A stretch of 64,000 nucleotides of DNA. Origin: an uncultured Oscillospiraceae bacterium (GTDB lineage: Bacteria; Bacillota; Clostridia; Oscillospirales; Oscillospiraceae). Numbering within the stretch: position 1 is the stretch's first letter; the number at the start of each line of letters is the position of its first letter. Positions 24,161-31,820 of the stretch are shown piece after piece. The DNA lies in NCBI GenBank assembly GCA_910579775.1, contig CAJTUE010000001.1, positions 248,001-312,000 on the forward strand. Direction: 5' to 3'. The translations under genes were made by a program, and so were the position numbers. Below the pieces are notes generated by a model, which was not told the DNA's origin, did not search any database, and worked only from the letters and a program-made list of their open reading frames with translations.

Positions 24161-24721
24161 ATGGCGGCAGATCGGCGGGTGACCCGCACCAAGGCGGCAC
24201 TGACGGCGGCGCTGTTTGAGCTACTGGGGGAGAAGGATTTTTCCAAGATATCCGTGACCGAGCTGACCCGCCGGGCGGACGTGGACCGCAAGACCTTTTA
24301 CCTTCACTATCAGACCGTGGACGAGATCCTGGAGGAGTTTTACGAGGACTCCCTGCGCGCCCTGCGGGAATCCATTGACCGGGAGGGGATTTTCCGGACG
24401 GAGAGCGTGGATATGACCGCCTTTTTCCGGGTGTTGTGCGAGTTGGCCAACCGGGATATGCCGCTGTTTCGCCGTCTGGCTCGAGGGGGCGGTTACACCT
24501 ACTATATGGAGCGGGTGCGCACCCTTCTGCGCGACGGCATCGAGAATTTTTACCGCGGGCAGGGAGTACACAGTGAACCGGAGCTACGGCTTTTAGGGGA
24601 GTTTTACGCCGCCGCCATCATGCGGGTCTACCTCATCTGGCTCAAGGGCGAGGCGGACATGGATGAGGCGCGTCTGGCTGAGCTGATGGGCAAGGCGGCT
24701 GGCGGCGCGGCGTCTTTGTGA
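24161..24721 (+). CDS. TetR-family transcriptional regulator
   Basis: This 186-residue protein has a classical TetR N-terminal DNA-binding domain: TRTKAALTAALFELLGEKDFSKISVTELTRRADVDRKTFYLHYQTVDEIL. A divergent helical ligand-binding C-terminal domain of the TetR_C_7 kind follows. I choose the ATG at 24161 (MAADRRVTR) because AGGAAGGGAG lies ten bases upstream; a start at 24086 would add a residue stretch atypical for the family. It is followed by two surface-glycan genes and may autoregulate that operon. The effector is unknown. Confidence 0.88.
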   Translation: MAADRRVTRTKAALTAALFELLGEKDFSKISVTELTRRADVDRKTFYLHYQTVDEILEEFYEDSLRALRESIDREGIFRTESVDMTAFFRVLCELANRDMPLFRRLARGGGYTYYMERVRTLLRDGIENFYRGQGVHSEPELRLLGEFYAAAIMRVYLIWLKGEADMDEARLAELMGKAAGGAASL

Positions 24722-24741
24722 GAAAAGAAAGGAGAGCTCGT

Positions 24742-25854
24742 ATGAGGGTGCTCTATCTGCTCAACTTCGCCGGTAAGGCGGGGACGGAGCGCTATGTGGA
24801 ATCCCTGGTGAAGTATTTGGGTCCCCAGGGCAGCGGACAGGTGGAGCCGCACTTTGCCTACAACACCGCGGGCCTGCTGGTGGAGCGACTGGAGGCCATG
24901 GGAGTGCCAACGAGGCAGCTGCCTATGAACAGCCGCTTCGACCTCAAGGCCGCCAAGGCCCTGGCCGCTCTGTGCGGCGAGTGGGACATCGACCTCATCC
25001 ACTGCCACTATCTGCGGGAGAACTATATCGCCCTGCTGGCCAAGTGGTACAATAAAAAAGTGCGGGTGGTGTACACCAACCACTTTATCCTGACCAACGA
25101 CCTTGTGACCCGCATTTCCAACCGCCTGCTGGACAAGAGGCAGGATCGGATGATCGCCGTTTGCAACAAGGGCAGGGAGCAGCTCATCGCTAACGGTTGG
25201 AGCGCGGACAAGATCCAGGTGGTCCACAACGGGGTGGACCTGTCCGCCTGGTCGGGGACACGGACCGACTCCACGCTCCGCGCCGAGCTGGGCATCCCCG
25301 AAAACCGCTTTGTGATGCTGTGCGCCTCCCGGTTTGCCGATGATAAGGGGCACAGCTACCTGATCCGTTCGGTCAAGGCGCTGCAGGGGCTGACCCAAGT
25401 CCCTTTTACCCTGGTCCTGGCGGGCGACGGAGAGTTGCTGGAGCCCACCAAGGCCCTATGCAGCCAACTGGGGCTGGACAGCGATGTTGTAAAGTTTATT
25501 GGTTTTCGTAAGGACATGAAAAACCTTTTTAAGGCCGCTGACCTCTACATCAATTCCTCCCGGCACGAGGCCCTTTCCTTCCTCATCATTGAGGCCATGG
25601 CCGCGGGCCTTCCCGCCGCCATTACCGACATGGCGGGCAACCCGGACATTTTGACTGGGCCGGAGCAGGGGGGCGTGCTGCTGCCCTACGACGACCCGGA
25701 GGGAACGGCCAAAGGACTGGTCCCCTTCTTGGAGGACCCGGACTTTTTGAAGCGGTGCCGGGAGAATGCGGAAAAAAACGTGAAGGAACGCTTTGAATTG
25801 GGCAAGCTGTCTCAGGATACCTATCAGGTCTACAAAAAGGCGGTGCAGAAATGA
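24742..25854 (+). CDS. Glycosyltransferase family 4 (GT-B)
   Basis: This 370-residue protein has a GT-B fold. The N-terminal domain begins MRVLYLLNFAGKAGTERYVESLV, and IQVVHNGVDLSAWSG, ASRFADDKGHSYLI and the donor-binding EX7E-like SSRHEALSFLIIEAMAAGLPA are characteristic of GT4. It likely adds a sugar to a lipid-linked surface glycan at the cytoplasmic membrane face. Its stop overlaps the start of the O-antigen-ligase-like gene (ATGA), so the two are translationally coupled. AAAGGAG precedes the start at 24742; the frame opens eight codons earlier but without a ribosome site. Confidence 0.92.
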   Translation: MRVLYLLNFAGKAGTERYVESLVKYLGPQGSGQVEPHFAYNTAGLLVERLEAMGVPTRQLPMNSRFDLKAAKALAALCGEWDIDLIHCHYLRENYIALLAKWYNKKVRVVYTNHFILTNDLVTRISNRLLDKRQDRMIAVCNKGREQLIANGWSADKIQVVHNGVDLSAWSGTRTDSTLRAELGIPENRFVMLCASRFADDKGHSYLIRSVKALQGLTQVPFTLVLAGDGELLEPTKALCSQLGLDSDVVKFIGFRKDMKNLFKAADLYINSSRHEALSFLIIEAMAAGLPAAITDMAGNPDILTGPEQGGVLLPYDDPEGTAKGLVPFLEDPDFLKRCRENAEKNVKERFELGKLSQDTYQVYKKAVQK

Positions 25855-27395
25855 ACGGGACTGTAAATGTGGCGGCGGGGAGCCTCCTGTGCCGCTGGTT
25901 GGTGAGCCTTTGGAACACCCTGCGGGCTACGTGGCACGCCAGCGCTGTGGGTGGCTGGTTCCACCGCCGCCGCACAGACCTTCAGCGGGCGGGTGCGAAC
26001 AGCCAGGTGGTGGACGTGGTGGTCCGGGACGGCGCAATGACCAAGGCTTGGCAGAGCAGCCTTTTTGGGCGGCTGTTTGTGGGGCTTTGGAATTTGCCCG
26101 TCCGTTTACTGAAGGGGCTTTACCGGGCCCTCAGCGGTCTGTGGAATGGGAGCCTGGCCTTCCGGGGCCTCGCCGCTCTTGGCCGGTCCGCCGCCGCCTT
26201 GGTGGGGCTGTTTACCCTGTGGATGCTGGTCTCTCCCCACGAGGCATGGAACAATATTTACGGCTTTTTGGCGGCGGTGGCCATCTTTGCCCTCTATTGC
26301 GTTGGCTGCGCGGACCGGGGGCGGAGCCTGGAGGTGGGCCGGTTTGGCCCCTACTTCGCCTTTTACGCGGTGTTTATTACCCTGGGTCTGGTGGGCTCCT
26401 TCAGCCGGAGCCTGTCCCTGCGGTTCTTCCTCTTTCACCTGACCTGCTTCTTGCTGGCGGTGGTGACGGTGAGCGCTGTGCGGGAATACCGTCAACTCAA
26501 GACCCTCCTGATCCTGGCGGGAATCGGTCTGGCGGCGGCTTCCCTCTACGGCTGTTACCAGGGCTATATCGGGGTGGAGGTGGTGGCCTCCCAGCAGGAC
26601 ATGACCCTTAACAAGGATATGCCCGGGCGCATCTACTCCTTTTTTGATAACCCCAATAACTTTGCTGAGGTGCTGGTGATGTTCTTCCCCCTCGTGGGAG
26701 CCTTGACGCTCAACGCCAGGGGTTGGCGGGGACGGCTGTGCGGCTTGGTCGCCCTGGGTTTGGGCGCCGCCGCCATCGGCATGACCTACTCCCGTTCCAG
26801 TTGGCTGGGATTGGCCCTGGCGGCGGTAATCTTCCTGGCGCTGATGGACTGGCGGTTCCTTCCCGCTATGCTGGTGGTAGGGGGGTGTGCCATTCCCTTC
26901 CTGCCCCGGACCATCCTCAACCGCATCCTCACCATCGGCAACATGAAGGATTCCTCCGCCCGGTACCGCATCGCCATCTACGAGGACACCGCACGGCTGC
27001 TGAAGGATTACGGCGTTACCGGCGTGGGCCTGGGCAGTGACGTGACCCGCCGGGTGTTCCTCCACTATCCCACTCTCTATGACGGAAACTACCCCATCCA
27101 CACCCACAACAATTATCTTCAGATGTGGGCGGAGATCGGTATCTTCGGCCTGTTGGCCTACCTGGGTCTGATGGTGGTACAGGTGCGGGAAAGTCTGCGG
27201 GCCTTCCGCAAGGCGGACAAGCAGCTCAGGCGGATCCTGGCCGCTGCCTTAGGCGGTCTGGTTGGTCTGCTGGCCATCGGCCTGGTGGAATATACCTGGT
27301 TCTATCCCCGCAATATGTTCCTCTTCTGGATCCTCTTTGCGGTGATCGCCTCCGCGGTCAAGCTCATTGAGACCGAGGCCGGCAGAGCCGCGTAA
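25851..27395 (+). CDS. O-antigen ligase/polymerase family membrane protein (Wzy_C)
   Basis: This 514-residue protein has about 11 membrane spans. The diagnostic Wzy_C region MTYSRSSWLGLALAAVIFLAL and the periplasmic loop with GVTGVGLGSD and HTHNNYLQMWAEIGIFGLLAYLGL, whose conserved His and Arg residues act in catalysis, are present. An unusual amphipathic N-terminus of about 110 residues (basic, Trp-rich) precedes the first span. With the GT4 upstream it suggests assembly of a surface polysaccharide. In a monoderm the acceptor may be wall or teichoic-type polymer, or a glycoprotein. Confidence 0.88.
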   Translation: MNGTVNVAAGSLLCRWLVSLWNTLRATWHASAVGGWFHRRRTDLQRAGANSQVVDVVVRDGAMTKAWQSSLFGRLFVGLWNLPVRLLKGLYRALSGLWNGSLAFRGLAALGRSAAALVGLFTLWMLVSPHEAWNNIYGFLAAVAIFALYCVGCADRGRSLEVGRFGPYFAFYAVFITLGLVGSFSRSLSLRFFLFHLTCFLLAVVTVSAVREYRQLKTLLILAGIGLAAASLYGCYQGYIGVEVVASQQDMTLNKDMPGRIYSFFDNPNNFAEVLVMFFPLVGALTLNARGWRGRLCGLVALGLGAAAIGMTYSRSSWLGLALAAVIFLALMDWRFLPAMLVVGGCAIPFLPRTILNRILTIGNMKDSSARYRIAIYEDTARLLKDYGVTGVGLGSDVTRRVFLHYPTLYDGNYPIHTHNNYLQMWAEIGIFGLLAYLGLMVVQVRESLRAFRKADKQLRRILAAALGGLVGLLAIGLVEYTWFYPRNMFLFWILFAVIASAVKLIETEAGRAA

Positions 27396-27433
27396 ACCCA
27401 ACGACAGGGCGTGACCAATCGGCCACGTCGCTG

Positions 27434-27468
27434 AAAAATGACGCGCCATCTCGGCGCGTCATTTTTTA
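27434..27468. terminator. Terminator of the surface-glycan operon
   Basis: The stem AAAAATGACGCGCC / GGCGCGTCATTTTT is followed by T residues. Confidence 0.88.
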
Positions 27469-27540
27469 TGAAAGCGGGGACCTGCCGACCGCGCGGGAGG
27501 GCAGCTTAGGACGGGAAATGGTCCACAGAGGAAACTTCCA

Positions 27541-27569
27541 TTGCGCCGCATCCCCGGACTTGATACAAT
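27541..27569 (+). promoter_or_regulatory. Promoter of the LytTR/DUF3021 operon
   Basis: TTGCGC and TACAAT are separated by 17 bases, 21 bases upstream of the LytTR start codon. Confidence 0.7.
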
Positions 27570-27590
27570 AGCCGCGAAAGGAGGGAGGGC

Positions 27591-28049
27591 ATGAAGATCA
27601 TGCTGGAGCAGGACCCGGCCTATGGCGAGACCGAGGTCATCATCCACTGCGCTCAGGCGGACGAGGACATCCTGCGGCTGGTGGCCATGCTGCGGGTGTA
27701 CCAAAAGAAGCTGGTGGGCATCCTGGACGGCGAGCGGCACCTGCTGGACGTGAAGGACGTTCTCTACATCGACACGGTGGACAAAAAGACCTTTCTCTAT
27801 ACGGAAAGGGCGGTGTACCAAAGCGCTCTGAGGCTCTATGAGCTGGAGGAGGCCCTGGGGGAGCTGGACTTCTTTCGGGCGGGGCGGTCGGCCATCCTAA
27901 ACTTCCGCCGGGTGAAGTCGGTGCGGCCCGAGCTGGGGCGGCGGTGGCTGGTGACCATGGACAACGGCGAGCAGATCTGGGTGTCCCGCCAGTACGCCGG
28001 GGAGCTGAAGGAAAAATTGCGGCAAGCGGAAAGGAGTATTTTTTCGTGA
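27591..28049 (+). CDS. LytTR-domain transcriptional regulator without receiver
   Basis: This 152-residue protein has a LytTR DNA-binding domain at residues about 50-145. YIDTVDKKTFLYTERAVYQSALRLYELEEALGELDFFRAGRSAILNFRRVKSVRPELGRRW matches the ten-strand fold. The short N-terminal part is not a phosphoreceiver. Such regulators paired with a DUF3021 membrane protein form LytTR regulatory systems in which the membrane partner restrains the regulator. The partner gene follows with a GTGA overlap. AAAGGAGG precedes the ATG. Confidence 0.88.
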   Translation: MKIMLEQDPAYGETEVIIHCAQADEDILRLVAMLRVYQKKLVGILDGERHLLDVKDVLYIDTVDKKTFLYTERAVYQSALRLYELEEALGELDFFRAGRSAILNFRRVKSVRPELGRRWLVTMDNGEQIWVSRQYAGELKEKLRQAERSIFS

Positions 28050-28495
28050 AGGAGTTTCTCAAAGGGCTGGTGCGGTGGAAGACATCGGCGTGCATGATCT
28101 TCACCGCCGCCATCTTCATCTATTTGTTCTTCTGCCTGATCTACGGTACCCGGGAGGTGTCCACCGCCATGCTGTGGGGCCTCTTTTGGGTGAGCGCCGC
28201 AGGGTCGCTGATTCAGGCGGTGTGCTTTTCCGACTGGCTCATCAAAAAGCTGGCGTACACCTGGCGGGGCGTGCTGTTTGTGGCCCTTTTCCTGCCGGTG
28301 TTGACCCTGGCGGCCTGGCAGACCGGGTGGTTTCCCAGGGATCAGGCCGGGGCGTGGATCATGTTCCTGGGTATTTTCTTCTTGATCTTTCTGGTCATGA
28401 CGATAGGCTTTGATATTTACTTCCGTCTCACTGGCCGCAAATACGACGGCCTCATTGGCCAGTACCGCAAGAAGAAGGAGGACGAGGGTACGTAA
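28046..28495 (+). CDS. DUF3021 membrane protein, probable antagonist of the LytTR regulator
   Basis: This 149-residue protein has four predicted membrane spans (SACMIFTAAIFIYLFFCLIYG, MLWGLFWVSAAGSLIQAVCF, GVLFVALFLPVLTLAAW, IMFLGIFFLIFLVMTIGF) and a charged C-terminal tail, matching DUF3021. I start at the GTG at 28046, which overlaps the LytTR stop (GTGA) and has AAGGAG nine bases upstream. In streptococcal LytTR systems such proteins inhibit the cognate regulator; that role is inferred here. Confidence 0.83.
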   Translation: MKEFLKGLVRWKTSACMIFTAAIFIYLFFCLIYGTREVSTAMLWGLFWVSAAGSLIQAVCFSDWLIKKLAYTWRGVLFVALFLPVLTLAAWQTGWFPRDQAGAWIMFLGIFFLIFLVMTIGFDIYFRLTGRKYDGLIGQYRKKKEDEGT

Positions 28496-28591
28496 AGCCG
28501 CTGGATCCGCCAATGAAAGAGCCAGCCGCGGTGTCAACTGCGGCGGGCTCCTGACTATGCAAAAAGGGGTTAGAGAGGGTGCCGCAGCACC

Positions 28592-29368
28592 TCACTGTGC
28601 GGCCGCTTCCTCTTGCAGTGCTGCGGCCACAAGCTGTGTCAGCGCCGCGATCAGCTCCAGGTTCCTGATCCTCCCTCGCTCAACCGCGGAGGAGGGAAAG
28701 TATTTCTTCAAGGTCTCCTTGTCGTTGCGACAAAAGATCATTTGGCCCAGCGTGCGGATCCGGTGCTCTACCGTTTTGTAGGGAAGTGCTTTGCCTTCCT
28801 GCTCACACAGCAGCCGGTAGAGGCTCCCGTCCCCGCCCCGGCGGCGCAGGAGCCCGGGGTCCCATACCGCCAGCGCCACTGCGTAGCAGATGTGGGCATG
28901 GCCTTCCCAATTGGGCAGGATCTGCAGCTCCCGCAGGAGCCAGGCGGCCTCGGCCTCCGCCCGCTCATAGCGGGCAAGCTGTTCCGCACTGGGCCCCTCG
29001 GCCTGCTCTGCCATCCAGCGAAGCAGCTGCTCCATGTTATAGGGACGCAGCAGGCACAAATCTGCGTCCTGCCGCACGTCCGCGCTGCTGGCGATCTGCA
29101 AAGAGTTGGTGATCAGCACCAGCTTTCCCGCCATGCCCCGCAGCCGCAGCTGCCGCAACAGCTCTCTTCCCTCCATATCCCGGAGGATATCACCGATCAG
29201 CACAAGCTCCGGCCGGTCGCGCAGTACTTGCCGGAGGCAGGTCTCTCCGTCTTTTGTTGAGAAAAGCACCTGCCAGCCTTGGGACTGCTCCAGACGGTCC
29301 TGGACCCATGCCTGCTCCTCGGCACTGTTCAGGGCAATAGCAACACGATACGGCGTTCTCTGTGCCAT
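28592..29368 (-). CDS. Orphan Spo0A-like response regulator with degenerate receiver
   Basis: This 258-residue protein has a CheY-like N-terminal domain (about 7-122) and a C-terminal domain (about 145-255) aligning with the Spo0A DNA-binding domain. In it, GHAHICYAVALAVWDPGLL, a segment resembling LYP.IA, KTVEHRIRTLGQMIF, the FG-like turn and ELIAALTQLVAA follow the Spo0A pattern. The receiver lacks the acidic pair near the N-terminus, has Gly59 where the phospho-Asp should fall (Asp60 is one place off), and has RP instead of KP at 108-109. Phosphorylation is therefore unlikely. The ATG at 29368 has GAGGTGGGG upstream. Several perfect 0A boxes lie in its promoter region. No canonical spo0A is in the window. 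Confidence 0.75.
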   Translation of the reverse strand: MAQRTPYRVAIALNSAEEQAWVQDRLEQSQGWQVLFSTKDGETCLRQVLRDRPELVLIGDILRDMEGRELLRQLRLRGMAGKLVLITNSLQIASSADVRQDADLCLLRPYNMEQLLRWMAEQAEGPSAEQLARYERAEAEAAWLLRELQILPNWEGHAHICYAVALAVWDPGLLRRRGGDGSLYRLLCEQEGKALPYKTVEHRIRTLGQMIFCRNDKETLKKYFPSSAVERGRIRNLELIAALTQLVAAALQEEAAAQ

Positions 29369-29392
29369 GCTCCCCACCTCGCTTTCTTGCTC

Positions 29393-29421
29393 AGCATAGC
29401 ACTTTTTGTCGAAAAACGCAA
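29393..29421 (-). promoter_or_regulatory. Promoter of the Spo0A-like gene, with 0A box in the spacer
   Basis: On the minus strand, TTGCGT and TATGCT are separated by 17 bases. A perfect 0A box (29407-29413) sits between them, a position expected to repress when occupied. Confidence 0.65.
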
Positions 29422-29493
29422 GAATTTTTCGCTCTATCGTGAAATATTTCGCCTTTTTCTGCGACTTTCGATGCGCTTCGACATATTTCGACA
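29407..29493. promoter_or_regulatory. Cluster of Spo0A-binding (0A) boxes, three in 10-bp phase
   Basis: TGTCGAA occurs at 29407-29413. TTCGACA, its reverse complement, occurs at 29477-29483 and 29487-29493, and a two-mismatch copy TTCGATG at 29467-29473. The last three are spaced exactly 10 bp, the centre-to-centre distance at which Spo0A dimers bind tandem boxes. The cluster lies upstream of the Spo0A-like gene. Confidence 0.75.
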
Positions 29494-29548
29494 TTTGCCT
29501 GTTGACCATTTCGCGCTCCAGCGGCGCGCCGGCGATTATATCAGACGA

Positions 29549-29583
29549 AAAAATAAACGCCCCATATGGGGCGTTTATTTTTT
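29549..29583. terminator. Terminator of the tRNA operon
   Basis: The stem AAATAAACGCCCC / GGGGCGTTTATTT with loop ATAT and flanking A and T runs directly abuts the last tRNA of the operon. Confidence 0.88.
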
Positions 29584-29659
29584 TGGTGACCTAGCAGGGA
29601 CTCGAACCCTGGACACCCGCCTTAAAAGGGCGATGCTCTACCAACTGAGCTACTAAGTC
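29584..29659 (-). tRNA. tRNA-Lys(UUU)
   Basis: A complete cloverleaf with acceptor GACTTAG / CTAGGTC, anticodon loop CTTTTAA and encoded CCA. Confidence 0.96.
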
Positions 29660-29665
29660 GTGAAG

Positions 29666-29790
29666 CGCGAGCGTAGACACATAGCCTCGGATGGACCGAA
29701 GTGAGGGGCAAATTGGTAAGTGGCCGCAGGCCACGCGATTTGCCCCGAATCGGAGGGAAGCCGAGGCGTAATGTGTCCAACGCGAGCGTA
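29666..29790. repeat. Nested palindromic element between tRNA genes, flanked by 10-bp direct repeats
   Basis: CGCGAGCGTA occurs at 29666-29675 and 29781-29790. Between them four arm pairs nest in order: GACACAT (29676) with ATGTGTC (29771), CCTCGG (29685) with CCGAGG (29761), GGGGCAAAT (29705) with ATTTGCCCC (29738), and GTGGCC (29720) with GGCCAC (29729). The unit could fold into one long RNA or DNA hairpin and resembles a miniature mobile repeat. Confidence 0.7.
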
Positions 29791-29794
29791 ACAA

Positions 29795-29869
29795 TGGCAG
29801 GGATGGCTGGAATCGAACCAGCGATGCGGGAGTCAAAGTCCCGTGCCTTAGCCGCTTGGCTACACCCCT
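29795..29869 (-). tRNA. tRNA-Gln(UUG)
   Basis: Cloverleaf with acceptor AGGGGTG / CATCCCT, anticodon loop CTTTGAC and encoded CCA. Confidence 0.95.
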
Positions 29870-29925
29870 ATGTGAGAAAAAACGGCGGACCGGAGCGGAC
29901 AAACGCCCCGGCCCGACACGGTTTA

Positions 29926-30003
29926 TGGGGTGGGTAATGGGACTCGAACCCACGATCTTCGGAACCACAATCCGACGCGTTAACCAACTACGCTATACCC
30001 ACC
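29926..30003 (-). tRNA. tRNA-His(GUG)
   Basis: Cloverleaf with acceptor GTGGGTA / TACCCAC, an extra 5' G opposite C73 as in tRNA-His, anticodon loop TTGTGGT and encoded CCA. Confidence 0.95.
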
Positions 30004-30031
30004 ATATTCACTTCGCTGCGCCCGCAGGGGG

Positions 30032-30044
30032 TGGTACGCCTGGA
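30032..30044. repeat. Duplicated 3' end of tRNA-Arg
   Basis: TGGTACGCCTGGA is identical to the last 13 bases (read on the plus strand) of the neighbouring tRNA-Arg at 30098-30110. It may be a remnant of a lost tRNA copy or an attachment site. Confidence 0.5.
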
Positions 30045-30097
30045 CCCTGAGAGGGCCGCAGGCCCGATCCGCCTGGGTTCGTGTTACCTCACAGGAC

Positions 30098-30174
<77 letters not shown>

Positions 30175-30177
30175 ATA

Positions 30178-30251
30178 TGGAGCGGGTGATGGGAATCGAA
30201 CCCACGCGACCAGCTTGGAAGGCTGGGATTCTACCATTGAACTACACCCGC
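30178..30251 (-). tRNA. tRNA-Gly(UCC)
   Basis: Cloverleaf with acceptor GCGGGTG / CACCCGC, anticodon loop CTTCCAA and encoded CCA. First gene of the five-tRNA transcript. Confidence 0.95.
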
Positions 30252-30305
30252 GTCAGGTCGCCGGGCTGTCCCGGAGCATCCTGCTGGCGCATTGTCAGCC
30301 TTGAT

Positions 30306-30334
30306 ATGATAGCATAACCGCCTCAAATTGTCAA
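30306..30334 (-). promoter_or_regulatory. Promoter of the tRNA operon
   Basis: On the minus strand, TTGACA and TATCAT are separated by 17 bases, about 55 bases before tRNA-Gly. Confidence 0.8.
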
Positions 30335-30355
30335 CATTTTATTTTCCTGCCAGGT

Positions 30356-31732
30356 CTAATTTGCCAGCCGCTTGCCAACGGAGTAAATATCCCCCGCGCC
30401 CACCAGCAAAATAAGGTCGCCGGGACGGGCCAGCGCCCGCAGGCCCGTCTCCAGATCGTCCAGGGAGGGGAAATACAGCGCGCCGGGCACTGCCTGGGCC
30501 AGTTGGGTGGAGGACACCCCCAGGTCGTCGGTCTCCCGGGCGGCGTAAATATCGGTGAGCACCGCCAGGTCCGCCCCCTTCAGTACCTGCGCGAATTCGT
30601 CAAACAGCGCTTTGGTGCGGGTATAGGTGTGGGGCTGGAAGGCACAGACCACCCGCTCGTACCCCAAGGGCTCCACCGCTGACAGGAGCGCCTTGATCTC
30701 GCCGGGATGGTGGGCGTAGTCGTCGTAGATCTCCGCGCCGTTGCACGTCCCCAGCCGCTCAAACCGCCGGCCCGCACCGCCAAAGGACTCCAGCCCCTCC
30801 TTTACCGCCGCGCCGCTCCAGCCAAGACAGACGGCTGCCGCGGCCGCCGCCAGGGCGTTCTTTACGTTATGAAGCCCGGGGACACGGAGCGCCACATGGG
30901 TCAGCAGCTCACCGCGGACCATGATATCAAACCGGGGCAGACCCCGCTCCCAGGTGAGGTCTGCCGCAGTGCAGTCCGCTCCCGGCTCCAGGCCAAAGGT
31001 AAAGGCGTCCAGCCCTTGAACCACGGGGCGAATGTTGGGGTCGTCGGTGTTGGCCACTACACTGCCCCCGGCGGGGACCAGCTGCGCAAAGGAGCGGAAG
31101 GAGCGCTGAATGTCCGCCAGGTCCTTGAAAAAGTCCAGGTGGTCCTCCTCAATGTTGAGGATCATCGCCACCGTGGGGAAGAAGGAGAGGAAGGAGTTGC
31201 AGTACTCACAGCTCTCTAAAATAATGACGTCTCCCTTGCCCACCCGGTAGCCCTTGGGCCGCTCATCGCTCAACACAGGCAGACTCCCACCGATCATCAC
31301 CGTGGGGTCCGCACCCTGGGCCAGGGCGATGTGGGTACACATGGAGGTGGTGGTGGTCTTGCCGTGGGTCCCCGCCACACACAGGGCGTTTGGGTAGTTC
31401 CGCATGATGGCCCCCCAGGCTTGGGAGCGCTCAAACACCGGGATGCCCGCAGTCCTGGCGGCAATGATCTCCGGGTTGTCATCGTGGACAGCGGCGGTGC
31501 GGATGACCAGCTCCGCCCCGGCCACGTTTTCCGCGGCGTGACCGATGGCCACGGGGATACCCAGAGCCTGGAGCTGGTCGGTGGCGTCGCTTTGACGCAT
31601 ATCCGAGCCGCTGACCTTCACCCCAGCGCCGTGGAGGACCTCCGCCAGCGGCTCCATGGACACCCCGCCGATCCCCATCAGATGAGCTCTCGCTCCTGGC
31701 CGCAGAAATTCTCGAATGTCCCGTTCCTCCAT
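30356..31732 (-). CDS. murC: UDP-N-acetylmuramate--L-alanine ligase
   Basis: This 458-residue protein matches MurC. It has an N-terminal UDP-binding domain with HLMGIGGVSMEPLAEVL, the ATP-binding loop VAGTHGKTTTTSMCTHI, NIEEDHLDFFKDL, and the C-terminal ligase domain with YDDYAHHPGEIKALL. It adds L-Ala to UDP-MurNAc in peptidoglycan synthesis in the cytoplasm. I start at the ATG at 31732 (MEERDIREF); a GTG four codons earlier overlaps the GAGGG ribosome site. It is transcribed divergently from cca. Confidence 0.96.
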   Translation of the reverse strand: MEERDIREFLRPGARAHLMGIGGVSMEPLAEVLHGAGVKVSGSDMRQSDATDQLQALGIPVAIGHAAENVAGAELVIRTAAVHDDNPEIIAARTAGIPVFERSQAWGAIMRNYPNALCVAGTHGKTTTTSMCTHIALAQGADPTVMIGGSLPVLSDERPKGYRVGKGDVIILESCEYCNSFLSFFPTVAMILNIEEDHLDFFKDLADIQRSFRSFAQLVPAGGSVVANTDDPNIRPVVQGLDAFTFGLEPGADCTAADLTWERGLPRFDIMVRGELLTHVALRVPGLHNVKNALAAAAAAVCLGWSGAAVKEGLESFGGAGRRFERLGTCNGAEIYDDYAHHPGEIKALLSAVEPLGYERVVCAFQPHTYTRTKALFDEFAQVLKGADLAVLTDIYAARETDDLGVSSTQLAQAVPGALYFPSLDDLETGLRALARPGDLILLVGAGDIYSVGKRLAN

Positions 31733-31756
31733 GTCTTTACACACCCTCGCAAAAAG

Positions 31757-31786
31757 ATTATAATGGTTGAGGTTATTTTACCCCAA
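31757..31786 (-). promoter_or_regulatory. Candidate promoter of murC
   Basis: On the minus strand, TATAAT lies 25 bases before the murC start. The -35 is a weak TTGGGG at 18-base spacing. Confidence 0.5.
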
Positions 31787-31820
31787 TTTCTTCTTGATTT
31801 CAACCCCGGGAGGTGAGCGC

